DNA of 64,000 nt from DASPUH01 sp964518505 (GTDB lineage Bacteria; Chloroflexota; Limnocylindria; Limnocylindrales; CSP1-4): the NCBI GenBank assembly GCA_964518505.1, contig CAZFGT010000002.1, forward strand, positions 1-64,000, in the 5' to 3' direction. The notes under the pieces were generated by a model, which was given only the letters and a program-made list of their open reading frames with translations, made no database searches and was not told the origin of the DNA. This document shows, one piece after another, positions 41,327 to 51,624 of this stretch; position 1 is the first letter of the stretch, and each line of letters begins with the position of its first letter. A program made the translations under genes and the position numbers.

Positions 41327-44278
41327 TCAGCGCGGCGCGACCGCTCCCGTGCGAGTGGGTGCGGGCGTGCCCCGGTCGACGGGTTGCGCCCCGTGACCGC
41401 GTCGTGACGGCCACCAGGCGCGGTCACCGGCGAGGGTCGTGATCGCCGGTACCAGGATCGAGCGGACGACGAAGGTGTCGAGGAGCACTCCCGCGGCCAC
41501 CACCACGCCGACCTGCACCAGGACGGCCAGCTGGGCGGTCGCCATCGAACCGAAGGTCCCGGCGAGGATCAGGCCGGCGGAGGTGATGACGGCGCCCGTC
41601 CGACCCGACGCGATGCGCACGCCCTCGCGGATCGGGCGGTGCTCGCTCTCCTCACGGACGCGACTCATCATGAAGATGTTGTAGTCAGAGCCCAGGGCGA
41701 CGAGCAGCACGAACACCAGGAGCGGCAGGTAGTAGTTGAGGCCCGCCTCCCCCATCACGGAGCCGAAGAACCACGCCGCCAGGCCGAGCGTGCACAGGTA
41801 CGACAGCAGCACGGTCAGGACGAGGTAGAGCGGCGCCACCAGGGCTCGCAGGAGGAGGACCAGGACCCCGAGCACGCCCAGGATGGTGATGAGGGCGACC
41901 CGCAGGAAGTCGTTGGCGAGGGTCGTCTGGATGTCGGCCAGCTCGGCCGTCGGGCCGCCCACGTACGCCTGCCCGCCGGCCGCGAACCCAGTGGTCGAAT
42001 CGGCCAGGGTCACCCGCGCCTGGCGGATCGCCTGGAAGGCGGAGGTCGAGTAGGGGTCGTCCGTCGTGGTCAGGTAGAGCCGCGTCGCCTGCCCGTCTGC
42101 GGCCACGAACACGGCCAGTGCCTGCTTGACCTGGGTGCCGGCGGCGCCCGTCAACGCCGACGGGATGAAGAGGTCGTCCGAGCGCGACGCGAACTCCGTC
42201 GAGAGGGCCTGGATATCAGCGGGCAGCCGGCTGAAGGTCGCCGCCACCTGCTCGGTGAGCAGCGTCGAGGCGGGCGTCGCCGGAAGACTCGTGGGGAACA
42301 GGAGCGCATCGGGGTGCGCGTCGAAACCCGTCGCCAGCGCAGAGATCGCGCTCACCAGGTCCGCCGCGGCGCTGGGCGCCTGTGTCTGCTGCAACCGAAC
42401 GAGGTCCGCCTGCGCGCGCAGGAAGGCCGGCAGGCTCGCCGTATCGGGGTAGGCCGTGACCAGCTCGCCAAGATAGCGGTCGATGACAGCCAGGCCGGCT
42501 GCCACCGCCGTGGGTGACTGGCCCGGGGCGGCGATGGCGGCCGCCAGCTCCCGCAGCTGGGTTGACACGCTGGCGGCCGCGCGCAGCTGGGTGAGGAGCT
42601 GCGGCGCGGTCGTGAGATCGGCCGTGACCGCGGTGTAGGTCGTCCCGGAGGCGACGTCAGGGAAGGCCGCGCCCAGCTGGTCCACGTAGGCCGACGCCGC
42701 GGCCAAGCCGGACGAGACGTTGGTCGCCAGCAGCGTCGCCGGGTCAGCCTGGCCGGTCGACCCGCCGGTGCCGGGGAAGCCCGCCGCCATCGAGGCCAGC
42801 GTCTTCGACGGCTGGAAGGCCGCGGGCACAGCGCCATCACCCGTCGGCGCGATGGCGCTGCTGACCGTCTGCACACCCGGTGTCGAGGCGAGCGCCCGCG
42901 TGACGTCACGAAGCCTGGCCAGGGAGCTGGGCGCCAGCAGATCGGTGCCGGTGCCGAGCTTGACGATCGCCGTCGAGGGCATGACGTTGCCGCGGCCCAT
43001 GTGGGCCGCACTGTCGTCGAAGCCGATCCGCGCGTCGGAGGTGGCCGGCAGCTCCTGGAGCACGTCGAAGTTGGTGTGCATCTGCGGCACGGTGGCCGCG
43101 GGGATGAGGAGTGCCCCGACGATGACGATCGTCACCAGCCCGGGCCGACGCGAAACGGCGGTGGCCAGATCGGCGAAGAAGCCCTCGCCACCAGCCACGG
43201 CGCCGGGCTGCTGGTGGCCAGGCCAGAAGACGTACTGGCCGAAGATCCCCAGCAGCGCCGGTGAGAGCGTCAGCCCGGCCAGCAGGGTGATGGCGACGGC
43301 CAGGGCGAGGGCAGGCCCCGTCGTCTGGATCATGCCGTAGTCGCCGAAGGCCATGGAGCCGAGGCCCACGATCACGGTGGCCGCGCTGGCCGTGATGACG
43401 GCGCCGATGCGCCGGACGGTCGCGGTCGACGCCGTGGGCCAGTCTCCGCTGCGCCCGACCTCCTCGCGGAATCGCGAGATCAGGAAGATCGTGTAGTCGG
43501 TGCCCACGCCGAAGATGAGCACGACGATGAAGGTGTCGAGGAGGGACGAGATCTTCCAGCCGGCCGCAGCCAGCTCACCCAGCACGCCACGGGAGACGAT
43601 GAACGCTGCCCCGATGGTCAGCAGCGGCACCAACGCGGCCAGAGGAGCGCGATAGATCAGCAGCAGGATCAGGACGACGAGGACGATGGTGATGAGCGTG
43701 GCGCTGTCAGTGCCGTGCTGGATGGCCGTGAGATAGTCGGCGGCGATGCCGGCCGCCCCGGTCACGTGCGCCTGGAGGCCGGCCGGGGTGGTGGACGCGA
43801 GGTGGACGCGCAGGAGGTCGACGGCCGTGTCGGTCGCCGGACCGATGCTCGCGACCGACAGGTTCACCTGGAGCATCTCCAGCTGCCCGTCCTGGCTGCG
43901 CAGCATCGCCGCCAGCTCGGGCCGCGTCTCGGCCGTGGAAACGCTCTTGACGATGTCGTGGAGGCCGGCCGGTGAGGCCGCGCCCGTGATCCAGCTGGCC
44001 AGCGCGCCCATGTAGGTCCGGTCGGCATCGGTGAGGCCGCTGGGTCGCAGGAAGGTGATCGTCGCCGAGCTGGCGCTCGCGTCCTGGGGGAACGCCGCGG
44101 CAAGGGCCGCCCGGGCCTTGAGCGCATCGGTGCCGGCGGGCAGGAAGGACGTCTGGTCGGTCTGGCCGTTGGCGGCCAGGGATGGCGCGAGCAGGCCCGC
44201 CACCGCCGCTCCGACGATCCAGGCGATGACGATGGCGAACCGGAAGCGATACGTCAGCGAACCGAGGCGTTGGAACAC
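41327..44278 (-). CDS. MMPL-family RND transporter
   Basis: The 983-residue membrane protein has two MMPL repeats, each with an external domain and a six-helix bundle. The helix motifs FGVGTDYTIFLISRFREEV in the first half and LGSDYNIFMMSRVREE in the second contain the Asp-Tyr pair that relays protons. The large external loop (residues about 375-640) is rich in Ala/Thr/Ser. MMPL proteins export lipids, siderophores or drugs. The GTG start at 44278 has AGGTGA upstream. It stands alone, so its cargo is unknown. Confidence 0.92.
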   Translation of the reverse strand: MFQRLGSLTYRFRFAIVIAWIVGAAVAGLLAPSLAANGQTDQTSFLPAGTDALKARAALAAAFPQDASASSATITFLRPSGLTDADRTYMGALASWITGAASPAGLHDIVKSVSTAETRPELAAMLRSQDGQLEMLQVNLSVASIGPATDTAVDLLRVHLASTTPAGLQAHVTGAAGIAADYLTAIQHGTDSATLITIVLVVLILLLIYRAPLAALVPLLTIGAAFIVSRGVLGELAAAGWKISSLLDTFIVVLIFGVGTDYTIFLISRFREEVGRSGDWPTASTATVRRIGAVITASAATVIVGLGSMAFGDYGMIQTTGPALALAVAITLLAGLTLSPALLGIFGQYVFWPGHQQPGAVAGGEGFFADLATAVSRRPGLVTIVIVGALLIPAATVPQMHTNFDVLQELPATSDARIGFDDSAAHMGRGNVMPSTAIVKLGTGTDLLAPSSLARLRDVTRALASTPGVQTVSSAIAPTGDGAVPAAFQPSKTLASMAAGFPGTGGSTGQADPATLLATNVSSGLAAASAYVDQLGAAFPDVASGTTYTAVTADLTTAPQLLTQLRAAASVSTQLRELAAAIAAPGQSPTAVAAGLAVIDRYLGELVTAYPDTASLPAFLRAQADLVRLQQTQAPSAAADLVSAISALATGFDAHPDALLFPTSLPATPASTLLTEQVAATFSRLPADIQALSTEFASRSDDLFIPSALTGAAGTQVKQALAVFVAADGQATRLYLTTTDDPYSTSAFQAIRQARVTLADSTTGFAAGGQAYVGGPTAELADIQTTLANDFLRVALITILGVLGVLVLLLRALVAPLYLVLTVLLSYLCTLGLAAWFFGSVMGEAGLNYYLPLLVFVLLVALGSDYNIFMMSRVREESEHRPIREGVRIASGRTGAVITSAGLILAGTFGSMATAQLAVLVQVGVVVAAGVLLDTFVVRSILVPAITTLAGDRAWWPSRRGHGAQPVDRGTPAPTRTGAVAPR

Positions 44279-44451
44279 GGGTCACCTGCGCTATGGCGCT
44301 GGTGCGACCGTGGCGGTCCGACGATCACACCGCGTGCGCCGGCTACCGTAGGTCGCGCGTCCGGTCCCGGCTAGGGCGGAACGGCCTGCCTCCACGGTGC
44401 CGAACGGCGTGGCCATCCCCAGCGGGCCCGCGAGTCATCGCCGCCGGCGAG

Positions 44452-44457
44452 TAGGCT
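44452..44457 (+). promoter_or_regulatory. -10 box TAGGCT, leaderless type
   Basis: TAGGCT ends 6 nt before the GTG at 44464. Confidence 0.6.
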
Positions 44458-44463
44458 TGGCCG

Positions 44464-46524
44464 GTGAGTGCTGGCAGCGCGCGTCGTCCGGTGACGCCGG
44501 AGACGATCCTGCGCCAGGTCGTCGTGGAGGACCATGCGCTTGATCCGGACGGATCCCTGGCGGTCGTCGTCAGGCGGTCCATCCACGACGGCGCGTACCG
44601 CTCGCACCTGTGGCGCGTGCCGCTCGCCGCCCGCCGCCGGAGCGGCGAACGCGTCGGCGCGCTGACACGGGGGGCGGTGCGGGACACGGTGCCGCGGGTC
44701 TCCCCGGACGGCACGCGGCTCGCGTTCATCCGCTCATGGCCGGATGACGTGGAGCGGCCCGCGGCCGTCTTCGTGATGGCCATCGCCGGCGGGGAGCCCT
44801 CGCCCCTGATCGTGCCAGAGCATGGAGTGAGCGAGATCGCCTGGTCGCCGGATGGTCGGCGGCTCGCGTACGTCACCCCGTCGGATCCGCCGCGCTTCGC
44901 CGTCGGCGAGCTCGTCACAGGTCGAGCCCCCGTCGCGCGCCGGATCCGCACCCTCGGCTGGCGGTGGGATCAGGCCGGATACCTCGACCGCTGGGACCAT
45001 CTCTGGGTCGTCCCCATCGAGGAAGGAGCGTCCTCGCTGCGTCTCACCTGGGGGGACTGGGGCGTCCGGCGGCCGGCGTGGTCGCCGGACGGGCGGGAGA
45101 TCGCCTTCGTGGCGGACAGGCAGCCCGACACGGACCGGCACCCACGCCCGGCGATCCATGTCGTCCCGGCCGACGGGGGCGAGCCGCGGCCACTCGTCGA
45201 GCTGGCCGGTCGCGCCGACGCGCCCGCCTGGTCGCCGGACGGCCGCTTCGTCGCGTGCATCGGCGTGGATGTCGCCGACCCGCTCGATGACGTGCTGCCG
45301 GGTGTCTTCGTCACGCCGGCCGACGGCTCGCGGCCCCCCGTCGCACACGCCCCGGACCTGGATCGCCCGGTGGGGACCGTCCAGTTCACCGACCTGAATG
45401 GCTGGACGTCCGAGCCGCGGCCGGGACCGGCATGGCTCGGACCGGATCGGATCGTGGCGCTCGTCAGCGACCGTGGTCGCGCCGTGCCATTCGGCTTCCC
45501 CGTCGATGGGTCGACCGGGAACCCCGCGGGACCCGCCCTCCCGATGACCCGACAGGATGGACGAGCGACGGTCGCCGACGCCGCATGCTGGACGCTCTCG
45601 GTCGCCAACGGCATCGTCGCCGTCACCGGAACCCTGGATGCCCGGCCGCAGGAGCTCCTGGTCCTCCATGGCGGGGTCCTGCGCGCCGCGACGACGATGG
45701 GATCCGCGTGGCGGCGCGGGCTCCTGGTCCCGGAGATGCGGCGGATCGCCGCCCCGGGGGACGGCGGGCCGATCGAGGGTTGGCTCGCCTGCCCGCCGGG
45801 CGCGAGCGATCGGATGCTCCCGCTCGTGGTCGACATCCACGGCGGACCGCTCGGTGCCTGGGCGCCCGCGCCGCCCTTGGAGGTGCACATGCTGGTGGCA
45901 CAGGGGTACCGCGTCCTGCTGCCGGACATCCGCGGTTCGTCGAGTTACGGCGCCGCGTGGATCAGGCCGCAGCTCGGCGACGCCGGGGGCGTGGACGCCG
46001 CGGACGTCCACGCCGCGGTGGACTACGTCATCGCGCTCGGGTTGGCGGACCCGCATCGCCTCGGCGTCATGGGCGTCTCATACGGCGGCTTCCTCGTTGA
46101 CTGGCTCGTGGCGACCTCGGACCGCTTCCGCGCGGCCGTGACGGAGAACGGCACGTCGAACCAGGTCTCCACGTGGGCGAACAGCGATTCCGGGCCCGAG
46201 TACTGCCGATCCGCCCTCCTCGGCGACACGCTCTCCCCTGCAGGCGTGGCGAAGCTGTGGAGCCAGTCGCCGCTCGCGCACGTCGCCGAGATCAGGACGC
46301 CCCTCTTGATCCTCCAGGCGGAGGAGGACCACACCTGCCCGCCGGCCGACGCCGAACAGCTGTTCGTGGCCTTGCGGGCGCTGGGGCGGACCGTGGAGTA
46401 CGTCCTCTATCCCGAGGAGTCGCACACGTTCCACATCAGCGGACGGCCCGATCGACGGGTGGACCGGATGCGACGGGTGCTCGACTGGTTCGCCGACCAC
46501 CTGGACGTGCCCTCTCAGCCGTAG
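44464..46524 (+). CDS. S9-family prolyl oligopeptidase-like serine peptidase
   Basis: This 686-residue protein combines an N-terminal beta-propeller (repeats such as AWSPDGRRLAYV, AWSPDGREIAFV, AWSPDGRFVACI) with a C-terminal alpha/beta hydrolase. The catalytic Ser is about residue 539 in GVMGVSYGGFLVDW, the Asp is in LILQAEEDHTCPPADAE, and the His is in YPEESHTFHISG. This is the acylaminoacyl-peptidase/DPP IV-like type, with no signal peptide, so it likely trims cytoplasmic peptides. It is convergent with a second S9 gene. Confidence 0.92.
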   Translation: MSAGSARRPVTPETILRQVVVEDHALDPDGSLAVVVRRSIHDGAYRSHLWRVPLAARRRSGERVGALTRGAVRDTVPRVSPDGTRLAFIRSWPDDVERPAAVFVMAIAGGEPSPLIVPEHGVSEIAWSPDGRRLAYVTPSDPPRFAVGELVTGRAPVARRIRTLGWRWDQAGYLDRWDHLWVVPIEEGASSLRLTWGDWGVRRPAWSPDGREIAFVADRQPDTDRHPRPAIHVVPADGGEPRPLVELAGRADAPAWSPDGRFVACIGVDVADPLDDVLPGVFVTPADGSRPPVAHAPDLDRPVGTVQFTDLNGWTSEPRPGPAWLGPDRIVALVSDRGRAVPFGFPVDGSTGNPAGPALPMTRQDGRATVADAACWTLSVANGIVAVTGTLDARPQELLVLHGGVLRAATTMGSAWRRGLLVPEMRRIAAPGDGGPIEGWLACPPGASDRMLPLVVDIHGGPLGAWAPAPPLEVHMLVAQGYRVLLPDIRGSSSYGAAWIRPQLGDAGGVDAADVHAAVDYVIALGLADPHRLGVMGVSYGGFLVDWLVATSDRFRAAVTENGTSNQVSTWANSDSGPEYCRSALLGDTLSPAGVAKLWSQSPLAHVAEIRTPLLILQAEEDHTCPPADAEQLFVALRALGRTVEYVLYPEESHTFHISGRPDRRVDRMRRVLDWFADHLDVPSQP

Positions 46525-46569
46525 GACCGCCACTCCGGCACGGCCGCGCCTCGCAGCGCGCCCGCCTGC

Positions 46570-48477
46570 TCAGGCGGGTGTCTCGAGCACGTCCCAGCGG
46601 AGCCCGCGCAACCGGCGGTCCACGAGCTCGAACATGCGCTGCTGGTCAGCAAGCGTACGGTCCAGGCCGGGGATGGTGTGCCCGCCCTCGAACCACTCGA
46701 TCAGCACGTCGCCGCCCGCGGCCCGGAGCGCGTCGGCGTACGCCTGGGCCTGCCCCGGCGGCGTCCGTGTGTCGTGGCGGCCCTGGTTGAGCCACACCGG
46801 GGCGCGGACCGCGTCGACCCATCCGATCGGCGAGGCGCGCCGGAACCGCTCCGGGGCGGTCTCGGGCGTGCCACCCAGGAACCCGCGCCAGGCCGCCTGG
46901 AGCGCCGGGTTCATGCCCGCGTACGCCAGGGCCCAGTCGGCGAGGGCCACGTGGGCAAGGCCGCCCGCGAAGGCGTCCGGGAGGCGGCCCAGGCAGAGCA
47001 GCGTCATCAGGCCGCCGTACGAGGCGCCGGTCGCGAACGTCGTGGTGGGATCGGCGAAGCCCTGGCCGCGGAGCCACCCGAGGGCCGCCTCCACGTCCTG
47101 GATCTCGTGATCGCCGAGGCTGCCCCAGAACCCTTCACGGAAGGCGCGCCCGAACGTGACCGAGCCCCGGAAATTGAGGACCGCGTAGGCGAACCCCTGG
47201 TCGAGCCACGCCTGCGCCGACGGATCGTACTTGTCCACGACCGCGAGGTTGGGGCCGCCGTGGAAGGCGAGGACCGTCCCATGGACAGGCCCGTCGCCGG
47301 CCGGCGCGGCGAACCAGAGCTGCACGGCCGTCCCGTCGCGGCTCGTGACCAGGTTCGACGTGAACGCCCTGCCCCGGGGGACGGGCGCCGGCTCGAGGCG
47401 AACCTGCAGCTTGTCATCCGCTTCGCGCCGCTCAAGCTCGTGGAGCGGCTCGTTCCAGCGGGATCGGAGGAGACGCAGCGTCCCATCGGGCGCGTAGTGC
47501 GACGCGAAGACCATGGGGTGCACATCCCCCACGTCGGGCTCGGCGTAGGCGCCCGGCGGGAGGTCGAGGGTGACCGTGTCGCCCGTGTCGAGGTGGTGCT
47601 CGAGCAGGCGGTGGACCCCGCCGTCGACGTGCAGCAGGAGCAGCCGCTCACGCTCCACGTCCCAGTCGAGCGCGAGCACGTCACCCTTGAGATCGGGCAG
47701 GTCGATGTCGAGGCGAGCGCCGGTCAGCGGGTCCCACAGGCACGGCCGCGCGAAGCCCGACCGTTCGGTCTCGACGAGGAGCCGCGGGTCGCCCGCACGG
47801 CCCGCGAAGCGGATCCGGTGCACCGGGGCAAGGGGACCGTCCGAGAGCGATGCCAGGACCTCGCCTCTGGTGGTGTCGACCACCGAGACCGCGAACCGCC
47901 GGACGCCCGGGTTGTGGTCGGTGGTGTCGATCGCGGCGAGACGCGCGTCGGCCGAAAGGATCCCGTACCAGGCCTCGTTGGGCGACAGGAACAGGCGCCT
48001 GGGCCGGGCGTCACCGACGAGGTCCAGCAGCCACAGCGCGAAGCCCGATCCGTCGACCAGCGTGGCCAGCACGACGCTTCCATCGGCGGCGATGTCGACC
48101 CCCCGGACCACGTACCACCCGAACCCGGGCGTCAGGTCCCGTGAGCGGCCCCCACCGATCGGGATCGCATGAAGGTGCCCGACTTCGCTGCCGTCCGGGT
48201 CATCCAGCTGGACGATGTGCCGCCCATCGGGGGTGAGGGTCGCACCCCATGCCACGTCGGCGGCCACGACGGCCGTCCGCTCGCCGGTCCCGCCGTGCCA
48301 GACGTAGCCGCCGATGCCCGAGAGCCCCTGCACGATCACCAGCGCCAGGTCCGTCGACCCCTGGACCGGCCGGAACGCCACGGGGTGCGGCGCGAAGAAA
48401 CGGGCCCGCCAGGCGTCGTTCGCGCTCATCGGCGGTCGCCCCGGGGTCGCGGCCGAACGGGGGGCCTGGGCAGTCAT
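46570..48477 (-). CDS. S9-family serine peptidase (second copy, diverged)
   Basis: A 635-residue S9-type enzyme with a diverged propeller and a C-terminal hydrolase: the Ser is in FATGASYGGLMTLL, the Asp in VWLNQGRHDTRTPPGQA, and the His in EGGHTIPG. The propeller shows fewer clear SPDG repeats than its neighbour. The two S9 genes face each other and share only the catalytic core pattern, so they may be ancient paralogues. The ATG has GGAG close upstream; the in-frame ATG at 48429 is a possible alternative. Confidence 0.9.
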   Translation of the reverse strand: MTAQAPRSAATPGRPPMSANDAWRARFFAPHPVAFRPVQGSTDLALVIVQGLSGIGGYVWHGGTGERTAVVAADVAWGATLTPDGRHIVQLDDPDGSEVGHLHAIPIGGGRSRDLTPGFGWYVVRGVDIAADGSVVLATLVDGSGFALWLLDLVGDARPRRLFLSPNEAWYGILSADARLAAIDTTDHNPGVRRFAVSVVDTTRGEVLASLSDGPLAPVHRIRFAGRAGDPRLLVETERSGFARPCLWDPLTGARLDIDLPDLKGDVLALDWDVERERLLLLHVDGGVHRLLEHHLDTGDTVTLDLPPGAYAEPDVGDVHPMVFASHYAPDGTLRLLRSRWNEPLHELERREADDKLQVRLEPAPVPRGRAFTSNLVTSRDGTAVQLWFAAPAGDGPVHGTVLAFHGGPNLAVVDKYDPSAQAWLDQGFAYAVLNFRGSVTFGRAFREGFWGSLGDHEIQDVEAALGWLRGQGFADPTTTFATGASYGGLMTLLCLGRLPDAFAGGLAHVALADWALAYAGMNPALQAAWRGFLGGTPETAPERFRRASPIGWVDAVRAPVWLNQGRHDTRTPPGQAQAYADALRAAGGDVLIEWFEGGHTIPGLDRTLADQQRMFELVDRRLRGLRWDVLETPA

Positions 48478-48496
48478 GACTCCATCGGCTGACGCC

Positions 48497-49345
48497 TCAG
48501 AACTGGCCGATGCCGCCGAGCAGGTTCTGCAGTGGCGACTCGCCCTTCTCCTGGACTTCGACGCGTTCCAGGGCGATGGCGATGGCCAGACCCAGGGGCA
48601 CCTCGAAGCCCGGGGAGATCTGGACCCCGTACGCGTCGTGCATGCTGAACCAGGCTCGCGACGCCGTCATGACGACCTGGCCGGCCGGGTCCTTGACCTG
48701 GAACTCACGGTCCATCCAATCGCCCTTGAGGGTCAACACCTGGCCGTTGGCGAGCGTGATCTTGAACTTGTCGCCGCCCAGGTTGAAGACTGCCTTCTCG
48801 ACGGTCGCCGCGGCCTGGCCGCCCTTCGTGATGCTGATGGTGTCGTGCAGGTGCGGCGCGAGCGGCTTCGAGATCTCGTAAAGCGCCTGACCATTGACGT
48901 CCTTCAGGACGTGCGTGCCGCGCAGGCTGAGGAGCTGGCCGTCGACTTCGTACGCGTGATTGCCCTGGGCGTCCTCGATCCACAGATCGCCCGTCAGCGA
49001 GATCATCTTCTGGTTGAGGACGTAGAGCTGGCTCTGCGGGGCCGGCGCCGTCGGGCCCGGCGGAGCTGTCGGAGGCACCGCGGCCGTCTGGTCGGGCGGG
49101 GCCGTCGACTCGGCGACCTTCTCCTGGGTGAAGGACGTGGCCCCGCACTGCGGGCACCTGGCGGCCGCGCCGAGCTGCTGGTAGTGAGCGCGGAGGGCGA
49201 ACTGATCCTGGACGCTGCCCCCGATCAGCGAGGCGAACTGACCGGTGATGGACTTGACGTCCGGCCGTTCCTCCGCGATGGCCGCCGGGACCGCCCAGGT
49301 GTGCTGGCACTTCTTGCAGGTCCGCTGATACACGCCGTCCGCCAT
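48497..49345 (-). CDS. LURP-one-related protein with N-terminal zinc ribbon
   Basis: The 282-residue protein begins with a zinc ribbon (CKKC near residue 10 and CPQC near 62), a Pro/Ala linker, and a LURP-one/Tubby-like C-terminal domain (LYVLNQKMISLTGDLWIEDAQGN, then TGxxxVKDP-like strands). LURP-one domains are thought to bind phospholipids or scramble them. The ATG at 49345 is chosen for its AGGAGG ribosome site 5 nt upstream. The ion channel gene is divergent. Confidence 0.82.
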   Translation of the reverse strand: MADGVYQRTCKKCQHTWAVPAAIAEERPDVKSITGQFASLIGGSVQDQFALRAHYQQLGAAARCPQCGATSFTQEKVAESTAPPDQTAAVPPTAPPGPTAPAPQSQLYVLNQKMISLTGDLWIEDAQGNHAYEVDGQLLSLRGTHVLKDVNGQALYEISKPLAPHLHDTISITKGGQAAATVEKAVFNLGGDKFKITLANGQVLTLKGDWMDREFQVKDPAGQVVMTASRAWFSMHDAYGVQISPGFEVPLGLAIAIALERVEVQEKGESPLQNLLGGIGQF

Positions 49346-49502
49346 GTCAACCTCCTGAGCGCCCGCCACGATCGGAGCGCGCCCATGGTAGTCGTCGCCG
49401 GCCCAAGGGCCCCACGTACGCTTGCCACGGGTGCACCGATTCGCCGAGACTGACGGCATGGCCAAGGTCGAGACCCGAGGCAGGGGCTAGCTCGTGGGAC
49501 CC

Positions 49503-50573
49503 ATGGAGATCGTCGCCTTCGTCCTGGGCGTCTTCCTGCTGGTGCTCACCCTGTGGGACCTGTTCGAGACGATCGTCGTCCCGCGGCCCACGCCCGGCTG
49601 GTTCCGCATCGGGCGGTACCTCATCCGCGGGTCGTGGCGCGCCCTGCGCACCCTGCGCGATGGGCGCGGCGGCCGCTCGTATGACCGCGTGCTGGGCCTG
49701 TTCGCGCCCGGCGCCACGATCGCCCTGCTCGCCGCGTGGCTCGTCTCGCTGATCCTGGGCTACGGCCTGGTCCTCTTCGCGGTGCGCGACCAGCTGCGGC
49801 CCGTGCCCACCAACCTGGGCACCACGGTGTACTTCGCGGCGACGTCGGTGCTGACCCTGGGCTTCGGGGACATCGTCGCCGAGGGCCCCGTGGCGCGGAT
49901 CGTCGCGGCCATGGCCGCCATCACCGGCCTGGGCGTCGTGGCTCTCGTCGTGACGTTCCTCTTCTCGCTCTACGGCTCATACCAGCGTCGCGAGGTGCGG
50001 GTCGTGATGCTCCAGGCGTCGGCCGGCGCGCCGCCGTCGGCCGTGGCCCTGCTGGAGACGTACGCCCAGCTCGGACTCGTGGAGCAGCTCCCGGGCCTGT
50101 TCCGCGACTGGCAGGCGTGGGCCGCGGAGGTGCTGGACTCGCACGTCGCCTACCCGCTCCTGGGCTTCTTCCGCTCGAGCCACGACGACCTGTCCTGGAT
50201 CAGCGCCCTTGGCACGGTCCTGGACGCCTCGAGCCTCGTCCTGACGACCATCGAGGATCTGCCGCGCGGCGATGCCAAGCTGTTCAAGCGCATGGGCACC
50301 CACCTCGTGGAGGACCTCTCCAACCTGGGGTTCCAGGTCCGCCGGGCCAGCGGCCTGGAGCGTTCGGCATTCGAGGCGGCCTGCGATCGCCTGGAGGGGT
50401 CGGGTTATCGCCTGGCGCCGCGCGACACCGCCTGGCCGGCGTTCGAGGCGGCCCGCGCCACCTACTCCGCGCGGCTGGAGGCGATGGCCGCCTACTGGGC
50501 GATGGCAGGCACGCAATGGCTCGGCGACCCGGTCACCCTGCGGCAACCGATGCACGCGCGCGATGACCCCTAG
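49503..50573 (+). CDS. Ion channel (two-TM potassium channel-like)
   Basis: The 356-residue protein has an N-terminal membrane helix (residues 4-26), a second pair of helices and a pore loop with the filter TLGFGD at residues 118-123, matching two-TM potassium channels of the Ion_trans_2 type. The canonical filter is TVGYGD, so this is a variant. The remainder (about 160-356) is a soluble helical region of unknown ligand. Start at the ATG at 49503; a GTG three codons upstream is possible. TAGCTC lies just upstream. Confidence 0.82.
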   Translation: MEIVAFVLGVFLLVLTLWDLFETIVVPRPTPGWFRIGRYLIRGSWRALRTLRDGRGGRSYDRVLGLFAPGATIALLAAWLVSLILGYGLVLFAVRDQLRPVPTNLGTTVYFAATSVLTLGFGDIVAEGPVARIVAAMAAITGLGVVALVVTFLFSLYGSYQRREVRVVMLQASAGAPPSAVALLETYAQLGLVEQLPGLFRDWQAWAAEVLDSHVAYPLLGFFRSSHDDLSWISALGTVLDASSLVLTTIEDLPRGDAKLFKRMGTHLVEDLSNLGFQVRRASGLERSAFEAACDRLEGSGYRLAPRDTAWPAFEAARATYSARLEAMAAYWAMAGTQWLGDPVTLRQPMHARDDP

Positions 50574-50582
50574 AACGAGCGG

Positions 50583-51623
50583 CTAGCCGTCCTCGCGGAA
50601 GTACACCTCGCCGAGGTAGCGGGCCATCGCGACGCCCCACTCGACCTCGGGCACCGTGAAGCTCTCACCCAGGGCTTGCTGGATGGCCAGATAGGGCAGG
50701 TTGGGCCCGGCCTCGACCGACAGGCAGATCGTCCCGGACACGCGGGGGTTGATCTCCACCAGCTTGGGGATGCCGTCTGCTCCGTACTTGAGCTGGACGT
50801 TCACGTTGTAGTCGAACTGGAACGCCTCGTTGATCGCCTCGGCGACGCGCATCACCTCGTCGTCGCGATAGACCACGCCGACGCTCGAGATGCCGAGCCT
50901 GGTATCGACCCGCTTCCGGGGCACCATCGCCAGCGTCCTTCCCCGATCGACCAGCGAGTCCACGCTGTACTCCATGCCGGGCAGGTACTCCGAAACGAGG
51001 AGCTCCTTGCGGAATCCACCGGCCAGGATCGGCGCGACGAGCTCCAGAGTCGTGACGGTGCTGTCGGGCTTCGTCTCCAGCAACAGGTAGGCCAGGTCAG
51101 CGTCGGAACGCAGGATCCTGAAGCCGCGCTGGCCGTTCGAGACGGCCGGCTTGAAGCAGACCGGGACGCTCGGGTAGCCAAGCGCGTGGACGGCGTCCAG
51201 GAACTCCTCGTACGTCCGCACGGCGCGATGTTCGGGGATCGGGACGGCCGTCCCGGCCAGGAACCGATAGGAGCGCAGCTTGTCCAGCGATTCCCGAAGC
51301 GCGTCCGGCCGGTTCACCACCGCCAGCGCCGGGGCCACGGCGGCGGCGTTCTCGGAAAGCACAAGGAGCTCTGAGCCCGAGAGAGGGAGGATGGCGTCTG
51401 CCCCCGTCCGGCTGACGACCTCCGCCATCGCGTCGAGGTAGCCTGGCGATGACGCCGCGGGGATGACGTGGCCCTCATCGACCAGGCGCAGGCCGGCCGC
51501 GCCGCCGTTCGCATCCACCCCGATGACGCGGATCTGCCGCTCGCGCACGCGCCGCAGGCTGGCGATGATGCCCGGACCTCCGGGCGCGCCGCACGCCGTG
51601 ACGATGACGGTGAGGTCCCGCAT
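50583..51623 (-). CDS. ATP-grasp ligase (operon gene 5)
   Basis: A 346-residue ATP-grasp enzyme related to the carbamoyl-phosphate-synthase-like group. The N-terminal domain starts VIVTACGAPGGPGIIASLRR; the ATP-grasp fold shows the phosphate-contacting PVCFKPAVSNGQRGFRI, the EYLPGMEYSVDSLV segment, and the metal-binding KLVEINPRVSGTICLS. Such enzymes join a carboxylate to an amine through an acyl phosphate. It is the last gene of a five-gene operon; the PIG-L stop lies 1 nt before it. Its likely substrate is the amine made by the PIG-L enzyme, which is inference. Confidence 0.88.
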   Translation of the reverse strand: MRDLTVIVTACGAPGGPGIIASLRRVRERQIRVIGVDANGGAAGLRLVDEGHVIPAASSPGYLDAMAEVVSRTGADAILPLSGSELLVLSENAAAVAPALAVVNRPDALRESLDKLRSYRFLAGTAVPIPEHRAVRTYEEFLDAVHALGYPSVPVCFKPAVSNGQRGFRILRSDADLAYLLLETKPDSTVTTLELVAPILAGGFRKELLVSEYLPGMEYSVDSLVDRGRTLAMVPRKRVDTRLGISSVGVVYRDDEVMRVAEAINEAFQFDYNVNVQLKYGADGIPKLVEINPRVSGTICLSVEAGPNLPYLAIQQALGESFTVPEVEWGVAMARYLGEVYFREDG

Positions 51624-51624
51624 C